Below are positions 1 to 5,127 of a DNA stretch of 16,028 nt, piece by piece. This DNA is from CAZBQC01 sp964494015 (GTDB lineage Bacteria; Bacillota_I; Bacilli_A; RF39; UBA660). Position 1 is the stretch's first letter. Every line of letters begins with the position of its first letter. Location of the stretch: NCBI GenBank assembly GCA_964494015.1, contig CAZBQC010000023.1, positions 1 through 16,028 of the forward strand. Direction: 5' to 3'. The notes beneath the pieces were generated by a model. The model saw only the letters and a list, made by a program, of their open reading frames with translations. It did not search any database and had not been told where the DNA came from. Made by a program: the position numbers and the translations under genes.

Positions 1-20
1 TAAATAACAAAATTAATCAT
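1..20 (-). CDS. 5' end of an unidentified gene, cut by the window edge
   Basis: On the minus strand an ATG at 20-18 follows a strong ribosome binding site, GGAGG, about 5 bases upstream. Only the codons for M-I-N-F-V-I fit before the window ends. It lies 54 bases downstream of the tagO stop codon in the same direction and could be co-transcribed with it. The product cannot be identified. The call rests on the ribosome binding site and ATG spacing alone. Confidence 0.45.
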
Positions 21-74
21 TTTATCCTCCATAATTTCCAATTTTTACCATATTTTAAGAATTAAAAAAAATGA

Positions 75-1139
75 CTATGAGCATTTTTTCTTATTTTTCT
101 TATTCCTGTCAGTAATAACTCCTGTTCTTAATACAAACCAGAGAACAATCACAAATGAAATAGAATAAATAATTCTTCCCCAAAATGCATCTTTCAATGT
201 ATAAAATATTGATGAGGTAGCAAATAGGATATTAATGGCATAAATTATTAAAACTGTATTTCGATGGGAAAAATTCATTCCTAATAATTGATGATGCAGA
301 TGCTCTTTATCGGCAGTATAAATATGTTGGTGTTTTAAAAGTCTTCTAATAATGGCAAACAATGTATCGAGGATCGGAATAGCTAAAATCAAGAGAGGAA
401 CAAAAACTGAAGTCAAGGCTGTTCCTTTAAATCCTAATAAGGAAATGACAGCGATGATGAAACCTAAAAACATGGAGCCTGAATCACCCGCAAATATTTT
501 GGCGGGATAGAAATTATGAACTAAGAAGCCGAGAGTCGAACCTAGCATAATAAAGGTCAAAGTCGTTTCCAATCCACCGGTCATGTTTCTAGCAAAACAG
601 ATGATGCCAGTTGTTAAAAAGAAAATTGCTGAGATACCGCCAGATAATCCATCTAGTCCATCAATTAAATTGATAATATTGACACATGATACAATAAAAA
701 GAATAGTAATAGGATAAGCTAAAAAATCAAAATCAATATAAAAACCAAAGGCACTGATACTATCTAAAAGAATTTTCCCATAGAAGGTAATAATTAGAGC
801 TGCTATAACTTGTCCTACTAGTTTATATAGTGAACTGAGTGGTTTAATATCATCAAAAATTCCTGTTAAAAGAATGATAAAACTTCCAATTAGGATTGAA
901 TTCATCTGAATACTCTGTTCTCCAAAAATCATATATCCCAAGAGAAAGCCGCCAAAGATTCCAATTCCACCTAACCTCGGCATCGGTTTTTTATGAACCT
1001 TTCTTTCGTTTGGTATATCGATAGCATTAATATGATTTGCAATTTTTTTGACAATTGGAATGAAAAGGGCTACAAAAGAAGCAGTCACCAAAACAATTAG
1101 CAAAACATTATAAATATCATTGTTAAACATCTTATACAT
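75..1139 (-). CDS. tagO: TagO/WecA-family undecaprenyl-phosphate glycosyl-1-phosphate transferase
   Basis: An integral membrane enzyme that moves a sugar-1-phosphate (normally GlcNAc-1-P) from a UDP-sugar to undecaprenyl phosphate, the first step of wall teichoic acid or other wall glycan synthesis. Family signatures are all present: RKVH near the N-terminus, the Asp pair in GIFDD, NLIDGLDGL, the PAKIFAGDSGS loop and the His-rich DKEHLHHQL loop, spread among about ten hydrophobic segments. Length matches B. subtilis TagO. The start is uncertain. An in-frame TTG at 1169 has no ribosome binding site. ATG 1139 and ATG 1130 both lie downstream of an AAAGGA (1158-1163) that is separated from them by a small palindrome. 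ATG 1130 gives the N-terminal length closest to TagO as I recall it. A MraY role is less likely because the loops are of WecA/TagO type. The substrate sugar is inferred from the family. Confidence 0.9.
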   Translation of the reverse strand: MYKMFNNDIYNVLLIVLVTASFVALFIPIVKKIANHINAIDIPNERKVHKKPMPRLGGIGIFGGFLLGYMIFGEQSIQMNSILIGSFIILLTGIFDDIKPLSSLYKLVGQVIAALIITFYGKILLDSISAFGFYIDFDFLAYPITILFIVSCVNIINLIDGLDGLSGGISAIFFLTTGIICFARNMTGGLETTLTFIMLGSTLGFLVHNFYPAKIFAGDSGSMFLGFIIAVISLLGFKGTALTSVFVPLLILAIPILDTLFAIIRRLLKHQHIYTADKEHLHHQLLGMNFSHRNTVLIIYAINILFATSSIFYTLKDAFWGRIIYSISFVIVLWFVLRTGVITDRNKKNKKKCS

Positions 1140-1184
1140 CTTATAGATTAAATCTATTCCTTTCGTCAATTATTTTACAATTAG

Positions 1185-1193
1185 ATTATAACA
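1185..1193 (-). promoter_or_regulatory. Extended -10 promoter before tagO
   Basis: On the minus strand TGT precedes a perfect TATAAT (1190-1185), making an extended -10 element (TGnTATAAT). No good -35 is visible in the A/T run upstream. The predicted transcript start is near 1178, about 40-50 bases before the ATG candidates. Confidence 0.45.
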
Positions 1194-1203
1194 CATATTT
1201 ACA

Positions 1204-1243
1204 ATAAAAAAATAGATAAATTTTTTTATTTTATTTATCTATT
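1204..1243 (-). terminator. AT-rich terminator after mbl
   Basis: Perfect 10-bp inverted repeat, AATAGATAAA (1211-1220) with TTTATCTATT (1234-1243), followed on the minus strand by a short T-rich run (1204-1210). The mbl stop codon (1231-1233) lies in the loop. The stem is almost all A-T, so its strength is doubtful. Confidence 0.45.
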
Positions 1244-2214
1244 AAATTTAAATTATTAAGCATGATTCCTGTACCTTCGGCGACACAAGTTAATGGACTT
1301 TCAGCTAGAAAGATTGGAACTCCCAATTCCTTTTCAAATAATTCCTTTAAACCATTGATAAGACTTGCTCCTCCAGTTAAAACAATGCCATTGGTGACAA
1401 TATCCGCCGCCAACTCAGGAGGAGATTCTTCTAAGACGCTTTTAACGGCGGTAATAATCTTATTAACATCAATACTTAATGCTTCCTCTATTTCTTTACT
1501 GGTAATGGTCGCGATTGATGGAAGTCCTGTACTTAAATGCCTACCTCTTATTTCTTTAGTATCTTCCGTTTTAGCATTGTAGACACTACCTATTTCATGT
1601 TTGATATCTTGAGCTGTCTTTTCTCCAATTAGGAGCTTATGTTTATCCTTGATATATTTAATAATGTCCTGATCGAAAGAATTACCAGCAATCTTTAAGG
1701 AGGCACTGTTGACGATTCCACCTAAAGATAGAATAGCAATATCGGTAGTCCCTCCGCCAATATCGATAACCATATTACCATTTGGTTTAGAAATATCCAA
1801 ACCTGCTCCGACAGCTGCTACTTTTGGTTCTTCTTCAAGAAATACCCTTTTAGCTCCAATTTTCTCAGCAGCTTCCTTAATAGCAGTTTTTTCAACCTTG
1901 GTCGTATTAGTCGGACAGCAAATTAAAATTCGCGGTTTGGAAAACATTCCTTTCCCCTTAACTTTTTGAATAAAATAATTAAGCATGATTTCTGTCAACT
2001 CAAAATCAGCTATGACACCATCCTTCATCGGCTTAATAGCTTTCAACTTCCCAGGGGTTTTACCCAACATATCGTTGGCTTCTTTTCCAAAGGCTAAAAC
2101 TTTTTTCGTTTCTGTATCAATAGCTACTACACTTGGTTCGTTCAAAACTATTCCTTGACCTTTAATATATATTAGTATATTGGCTGTCCCTAAATCTATT
2201 CCAATGTCTTTCAT
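1231..2214 (-). CDS. mbl: MreB-family actin homologue, Mbl type
   Basis: Bacterial actin that polymerises under the membrane and guides the elongation wall-synthesis machinery, giving rod shape. All actin-fold nucleotide motifs are present: phosphate-1 loop IGIDLGTAN (residues 4-12), phosphate-2 DIGGGTTDIA (151-160) and adenosine motif GIVLTGGASL (276-285). LEEEPKVAAVGAGL (126-139) and the C-terminal VAEGTGIML are typical of MreB/Mbl. At 327 aa it is full length. ATG 2214 has an AAGGTGA ribosome binding site. It lies 29 bases downstream of spoIIID in the same direction. That spoIIID-mbl pairing is the B. subtilis arrangement and is the main reason for calling Mbl rather than MreB or MreBH. 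No mreC or mreD is adjacent, which also fits Mbl. Confidence 0.93.
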   Translation of the reverse strand: MKDIGIDLGTANILIYIKGQGIVLNEPSVVAIDTETKKVLAFGKEANDMLGKTPGKLKAIKPMKDGVIADFELTEIMLNYFIQKVKGKGMFSKPRILICCPTNTTKVEKTAIKEAAEKIGAKRVFLEEEPKVAAVGAGLDISKPNGNMVIDIGGGTTDIAILSLGGIVNSASLKIAGNSFDQDIIKYIKDKHKLLIGEKTAQDIKHEIGSVYNAKTEDTKEIRGRHLSTGLPSIATITSKEIEEALSIDVNKIITAVKSVLEESPPELAADIVTNGIVLTGGASLINGLKELFEKELGVPIFLAESPLTCVAEGTGIMLNNLNLIDK

Positions 2215-2243
2215 TTTCTCACCTTGTTATTATTATTTACTGA

Positions 2244-2492
2244 TTAGACACGATTATACTTTTTCCTTGTCGATTCCCCACCTTTAATATGTCTCGTTAA
2301 AATATGATCATTAAAAATATCTTTAATTTTTTGGTACAGCTCTGGATTAAGCTCATTTAACTTTTCTTGAATATCTTTATGAACAGTACTTTTACTGATT
2401 TCAAATTCTCGAGCTGTTTCTCTAATTGTACTTTTAGTCTCATTAATGTAGATGGCTTCCATCAAGACACGACTCATGATACTTTTATTCAT
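2244..2492 (-). CDS. spoIIID: Stage III sporulation transcription factor SpoIIID
   Basis: Small helix-turn-helix DNA-binding protein that in Bacillus represses or activates mother-cell genes after sigma-E becomes active. The 82-aa product carries the near-invariant recognition helix SKSTVHKD (residues 34-41) within a helix-turn-helix, preceded by a basic N-terminal helix and ETKSTIRETAREF. The C-terminal RHIKGGESTRKKY matches the family's basic tail. The C-terminus is a little shorter than in B. subtilis (93 aa). ATG 2492 has AAGG about 7 bases upstream. It is followed directly by mbl. Upstream is a sequence resembling a sigma-E promoter, as expected for this gene. Identification is firm; the sporulation role follows from the family. 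Confidence 0.95.
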   Translation of the reverse strand: MNKSIMSRVLMEAIYINETKSTIRETAREFEISKSTVHKDIQEKLNELNPELYQKIKDIFNDHILTRHIKGGESTRKKYNRV

Positions 2493-2511
2493 CTATACCT
2501 TCTTTCAATAA

Positions 2512-2540
2512 AGTATATATGATTATCTTAAAAATATGAA
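2512..2540 (-). promoter_or_regulatory. Candidate spoIIID promoter, sigma-E-like or sigma-A-like
   Basis: On the minus strand TCATATT (2539-2533) is a full match to the sigma-E -35 consensus KMATATT. It is followed after 13 bases by TATATACT (2519-2512), a 6 of 8 match to CATACAHT. The same bases can be read as TTCATA, 17 bp, TATACT for sigma-A. The background is AT-rich, so the call is tentative. Confidence 0.4.
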
Positions 2541-2565
2541 AACGAAATATTTTTATATTTCGTTT
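2531..2565 (-). terminator. Terminator of spoIIQ
   Basis: Perfect stem AACGAAATAT (2541-2550) with ATATTTCGTT (2555-2564) and a 4-base loop, extended by one A-T pair, followed on the minus strand by TTTCATATTTTT. The spoIIQ stop codon (2553-2555) is inside the loop and stem. The T-tract overlaps the candidate -35 of spoIIID. Confidence 0.6.
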
Positions 2566-3182
2566 AGCTTTTTACCAATATAATTTAGTGGGTTTACAAC
2601 TTGACCATTGTGATAAATTTCAAAGTGTAAATGATTTTTCAGGCTGGCACTGATGGTGCAGGTACCACTTTTTCCTATAACTTGTCCTTGGGCAATGATG
2701 TCACCATTTTTTATACTTATCTCACTTAGGCTTTGATACACACTTATTAGTTCGTTACTATGTCGTATTTCGACAATTTTACCAAGCAATTCGTCTTCCT
2801 TGACAGCTATTACCGTGCCATCTAAGATACTCACCACATCAAAAACACTTTCTAAGACATAGTCGATACCGGTGCTGGGCATATAGGTATTCTTATAAAA
2901 TACTAAAGCTTCTTTTTTGCGTTCCTCCGGATCACTGTAATCATAAAAATACTTTCCAACCTTGACACTCTCATTTAAAAAAGGATTAACTATCGTAGCC
3001 TTGATATTGACAACTGGAATGGTATTATCAAAAATGATATCGGATACATAAGTGATATCCTCATCATTTTGAACCTTTTCTAATGATCTAGTTGTAAAAT
3101 AAAAACTGATAATTAAAGTCCCGATAGCTAAAGTGTAAACTGCTGGTATAACAAATGCTTTTAATACTAATCTTTTTCTCAT
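2553..3182 (-). CDS. spoIIQ: SpoIIQ-like sporulation protein, degenerate M23/LytM domain
   Basis: Forespore membrane protein that in Bacillus pairs across the septum with mother-cell SpoIIIAH during engulfment. It has one N-terminal membrane segment (about residues 10-30) and a LytM/M23 peptidase fold from about 95 to 200. The sequence around KNTYMPSTGID (98-107), SVYQSLSEISIKNGD (147-161) and QVIGKSG (167-173) is very close to B. subtilis SpoIIQ. The first zinc ligand (His of the HxGID motif) is Ser103, while the last motif HLH (184-186) is kept, so the domain is probably not an active peptidase. It lacks the long acidic/Ser-rich tail of the B. subtilis protein (209 against about 283 aa). 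ATG 3182 has an AGGTGA site. No spoIIIAH is in the window. Confidence 0.9.
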   Translation of the reverse strand: MRKRLVLKAFVIPAVYTLAIGTLIISFYFTTRSLEKVQNDEDITYVSDIIFDNTIPVVNIKATIVNPFLNESVKVGKYFYDYSDPEERKKEALVFYKNTYMPSTGIDYVLESVFDVVSILDGTVIAVKEDELLGKIVEIRHSNELISVYQSLSEISIKNGDIIAQGQVIGKSGTCTISASLKNHLHFEIYHNGQVVNPLNYIGKKLNEI

Positions 3183-3198
3183 ATTTTCACCTCATTAA

Positions 3199-3227
3199 AA
3201 GTTTCTCCAAATAAAAAAAAATTATAC
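3199..3227 (-). promoter_or_regulatory. Candidate sigma-F promoter of spoIIQ
   Basis: Minus-strand GTATA (3227-3223), 14 bases, then GGAGAAACTT (3208-3199), which fits the sigma-F -10 form GGnRAnAnTw at every fixed position. B. subtilis spoIIQ is a sigma-F gene. Two points weaken the call: the spacing is one short of the usual 15, and the transcript would begin almost at the ribosome binding site. The GTATA lies inside the terminator stem of the upstream gene. Confidence 0.38.
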
Positions 3228-3245
3228 TAAATTTGTATAATTTTT
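3213..3245 (-). terminator. Terminator of the DUF1146 gene
   Basis: Inverted repeat AATTATAC (3220-3227) with GTATAATT (3235-3242), extended by further A-T pairs, then eight T residues on the minus strand (3220-3213). The gene's stop codon (3227-3229) is in the hairpin. Confidence 0.65.
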
Positions 3246-3433
3246 ACACTTTCTAAAATATCGTAGATAAAATTAGTAATGATATATATTAGCGATAAAG
3301 CAAGAAGAAAATAAAATAAACGAGCTTGGTAAAGATGATTTTTTTTAAAAATTTGATTGATATTTATCGCTTCAATAGCATAAAAAACCATAATGGTCGT
3401 AAAGACATAAAGGTAAAATTTAAGACTGATCAT
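3227..3433 (-). CDS. DUF1146 (YwzB-like) small membrane protein
   Basis: A 68-aa protein with two hydrophobic segments (about residues 5-22 and 38-58). The segment between them reads AININQIFKKNHLYQARLF, followed by FLLALSLIYIITNFIYD. This is the conserved pattern of DUF1146, represented by B. subtilis YwzB (A..IN...I.K......QAR..Y.LL). Function is unknown. In B. subtilis ywzB lies between the spoIID/murAA genes and the ATP synthase operon; here it lies between spoIIQ and rpiB, which are the flanking members of that region once the intervening genes are removed. Its ATG (3433) overlaps the end of rpiB by 14 bases, with AAGGA upstream inside rpiB, so translation is probably coupled. Confidence 0.82.
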   Translation of the reverse strand: MISLKFYLYVFTTIMVFYAIEAININQIFKKNHLYQARLFYFLLALSLIYIITNFIYDILESVKIIQI

Positions 3434-3896
3434 GATTATCTTCCTTAGTAATTTTAGGCAATGATTCTAAATATGCAATTTTATCTAATCTGGTAGCATG
3501 TCTTTCAACATATTTAAATTTAGCTTTTAAAAAAACATCTAAAATATCTTTAGCACGAAAAACTTTCATTGTTCCGTTTAAAGCAATGGTATTAGCATTA
3601 TTGTGTTCCTTAGCCATTTTAGCTTCTTTGACATTGTCGACCTTAGCACATCTTATGCCTTTAATTTTATTACAAGCAATCGAAATACCGATGCCACTTC
3701 CACAAATTGCAATTCCTTCATCGACTTCTCCTCGTAAAACACTGGTTGCTAAAGCAAGAGCATAATCAGGATAATCCACTGAATTTTGTGAGTTAGTTCC
3801 TAAATCGATAACCTCATACTTTTTCTTTTGTAAATAACGACTAATTTTTTGCTTCAAATAATAACCTCGATGATCAGAAGCAATACCTATTTTCAT
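3420..3896 (-). CDS. rpiB: Ribose-5-phosphate isomerase B
   Basis: Interconverts ribose-5-phosphate and ribulose-5-phosphate in the pentose phosphate pathway; the fold is also used by LacA/B galactose-6-phosphate isomerases. The 158-aa protein shows the RpiB active-site set at almost E. coli numbering: Asp8-His9 in SDHRG, Cys65 in ICGSGIGISI (the anion-binding loop), His98-Asn99 in EHNNANTIAL, and Arg132 and Arg136 near the C-terminus. ATG 3896 is chosen because it has GGTGA 8 bases upstream and gives the usual MKIGIASDH start; an in-frame TTG at 3911 would add five residues with no ribosome binding site. It overlaps the downstream DUF1146 gene by 14 bases. The position matches B. subtilis ywlF, which favours RpiB over LacB. 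Confidence 0.93.
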   Translation of the reverse strand: MKIGIASDHRGYYLKQKISRYLQKKKYEVIDLGTNSQNSVDYPDYALALATSVLRGEVDEGIAICGSGIGISIACNKIKGIRCAKVDNVKEAKMAKEHNNANTIALNGTMKVFRAKDILDVFLKAKFKYVERHATRLDKIAYLESLPKITKEDNHDQS

Positions 3897-3915
3897 ATCT
3901 TTTATCACCAAAACT

Positions 3916-3944
3916 AGTTTAGCAAAATTAATAAAAAAAGTAAA
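3916..3944 (-). promoter_or_regulatory. Probable sigma-A promoter of rpiB
   Basis: Minus strand TTTACT (3944-3939), 17 bp, TAAACT (3921-3916), with TGC directly before the -10 (extended -10). It lies between the rpmE terminator and rpiB, where a promoter is needed. Each hexamer matches consensus at 4 of 6 positions. Confidence 0.5.
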
Positions 3945-3972
3945 GGTAAGATCGATTAATTATTAATACTCC

Positions 3973-4001
3973 AAAAAAAGAATGATATATTTTTATCATT
4001 C
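3973..4001 (-). terminator. Intrinsic terminator of rpmE
   Basis: Stem GAATGATA (3980-3987) with TATCATTC (3994-4001) and a 6-base loop, followed on the minus strand by seven T residues (3979-3973). It lies 40 bases past the rpmE stop codon. Confidence 0.75.
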
Positions 4002-4041
4002 CCCAGTGTTTTTGAACAAAAACAATTTTTATTAGCAAAAC

Positions 4042-4251
4042 CTATTCAGTTTCTTTAATACCATATTTTTTGTTGAATTTTTCTACTTTACCAGTTTTAC
4101 TTGCTCGATTTTGTTTACCAGTATAAAATGGATGACAATTTGAACAAACTTCAATATCCATATCGCTTTTGGTAGACTTAACTTTATAAACTGCTCCACA
4201 AGCACAAGTAACAGTAGATTCCTTATATGTAGGATGAATTCCCTTTTTCAC
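4042..4251 (-). CDS. rpmE: 50S ribosomal protein bL31, zinc-binding form
   Basis: Ribosomal protein bL31 of the large subunit. The 69-aa protein has the four cysteines of the zinc-binding (C+) type: CAC at 16-18 and CSNC at 36-39, followed by HPFYTGKQ, the family signature. GTG at 4251 is the start and has a very strong site (AAGGAG) upstream. It is a single-gene unit with its own strong promoter and terminator. A 19-base AT palindrome sits between the transcript start and the ribosome binding site and may be regulatory. No zinc-free paralogue is in this window. Confidence 0.96.
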   Translation of the reverse strand: MKKGIHPTYKESTVTCACGAVYKVKSTKSDMDIEVCSNCHPFYTGKQNRASKTGKVEKFNKKYGIKETE

Positions 4252-4269
4252 AATAAATCTCCTTCCGCC

Positions 4270-4288
4270 ATGATTAATAATTAATCAT
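4270..4288 (-). promoter_or_regulatory. Palindrome in the rpmE leader, possible operator or mRNA hairpin
   Basis: ATGATTAATAATTAATCAT is a perfect 9-1-9 inverted repeat, placed about 14-32 bases after the predicted transcript start and directly before the ribosome binding site. It resembles Fur-family boxes (TGATAATnATTATCA) but is one base longer per arm. It could equally be an mRNA hairpin for feedback by bL31, which has been described for E. coli rpmE. Confidence 0.4.
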
Positions 4289-4307
4289 AGTAATTAATTT
4301 CTTGTAT

Positions 4308-4336
4308 AGTATAGCAACATTTTATTGATTTTTCAA
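4308..4336 (-). promoter_or_regulatory. Strong sigma-A promoter of rpmE
   Basis: Minus strand TTGAAA (4336-4331), 17 bp, TATACT (4313-4308), with TGC before the -10, so it is also an extended -10. Both hexamers match 5 of 6. The -35 begins directly after the stop codon of the SGNH hydrolase gene. Confidence 0.8.
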
Positions 4337-5092
4337 CTAATTTAAGATATTTTTCTCTAAAAATCTTATTATTTCCTTAGAAATGGCCTCATAACCTTGA
4401 ATATTAGGATGAACATTATGAGGGTTAGGCAAATATTCGGGGTGGCTTTTCATCATCGAATAAATACTTAGATAATAAATATGGTCATCATCTGTAAAGT
4501 CTTCATACTTTTTATCAACATAAGAAAAAACTTCATCGACATATTCTTGACTAATTAGACTTTGAGTAGGAAAAGGATTATAATAACCAACAATTAAAAT
4601 ATCTCCTTTAGCATATCTTTCTATTTCTGTTAAGACTTCTTCAATATCATCAAAAACCTTATTGATTAAATTGTAGACATCTAAGACTTCCTCGAGACTA
4701 TCAATTCGATTATCAAGATTTAGATATTGCCTAATGTCGTTAGCACCAATCGAAATAGTTACTAAATCCGAGTCCCTTAAAGCTCTTTTAATATTGTATG
4801 TTTGATTACCGATAGTTATTGATTTATTATTTTTAAGATCAAGTAAAAGATCTTTGGAAGAATAGCCACTTTTAGCAAATTCTTTCGTATAAAATTTTAA
4901 TAAATTATTATTTTTCAGGTAGTCTTTTACGTAATCACTATAACTGTAACCAATTTGATCATAGGGATTTAGTCCCTCGACGAGGGAATCTCCTAAAGCG
5001 ACATAATTTAGTTTTTGATCAGTATTTAAAATATAGATTAAAGCGACGATAAATAGGATTAAAGGTAGGACGAGAATCTTTTTAAGTTTCAT
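4337..5092 (-). CDS. Membrane-anchored SGNH/GDSL hydrolase
   Basis: Secreted or membrane-tethered lipase/esterase-like hydrolase. Residues 5-22 form an uncleaved signal anchor, so the catalytic domain should face outside. SGNH blocks in order: LGDS with catalytic Ser36; Gly76 in AKSGYSS; GAND with Asn118; and catalytic His228 in HPNIQGY. The Asp usually three residues before the catalytic His (DxxH) is His225 here, so the charge relay may be altered. Similarity is to the YpmR-like group; the substrate is unknown, although its place after murA suggests a wall or lipid ester. TAG stop. ATG 5092 has GGAGG 5 bases upstream. It lies 34 bases after murA, but a hairpin with seven Ts stands between them, so it probably gets only part of the murA transcript. 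Confidence 0.82.
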   Translation of the reverse strand: MKLKKILVLPLILFIVALIYILNTDQKLNYVALGDSLVEGLNPYDQIGYSYSDYVKDYLKNNNLLKFYTKEFAKSGYSSKDLLLDLKNNKSITIGNQTYNIKRALRDSDLVTISIGANDIRQYLNLDNRIDSLEEVLDVYNLINKVFDDIEEVLTEIERYAKGDILIVGYYNPFPTQSLISQEYVDEVFSYVDKKYEDFTDDDHIYYLSIYSMMKSHPEYLPNPHNVHPNIQGYEAISKEIIRFLEKNILN

Positions 5093-5103
5093 GTTTCCTC
5101 CAT

Positions 5104-5127
5104 AAAAAAAGATTATTTCGAAATAAT
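5104..5127 (-). terminator. Terminator-like hairpin between murA and the SGNH gene
   Basis: ATTATTTCGAAATAAT (5112-5127) is a perfect palindrome that can fold with a TCGA loop. It is followed on the minus strand by C and seven Ts (5110-5104) and then immediately by the GGAGG of the next gene. It begins at the last base of the murA stop codon. The stem is short, so partial termination is likely. Confidence 0.5.

Noticed and set aside
1262..1969. Plus-strand reading frames inside mbl
   Set aside because: Shadows of the well-supported mbl gene with no ribosome binding site or known protein pattern; the same holds for frames opposite murA, prfA and prmC.
3897..3911. rpiB start at TTG 3911
   Set aside because: No ribosome binding site; ATG 3896 has GGTGA and the family's standard N-terminus.
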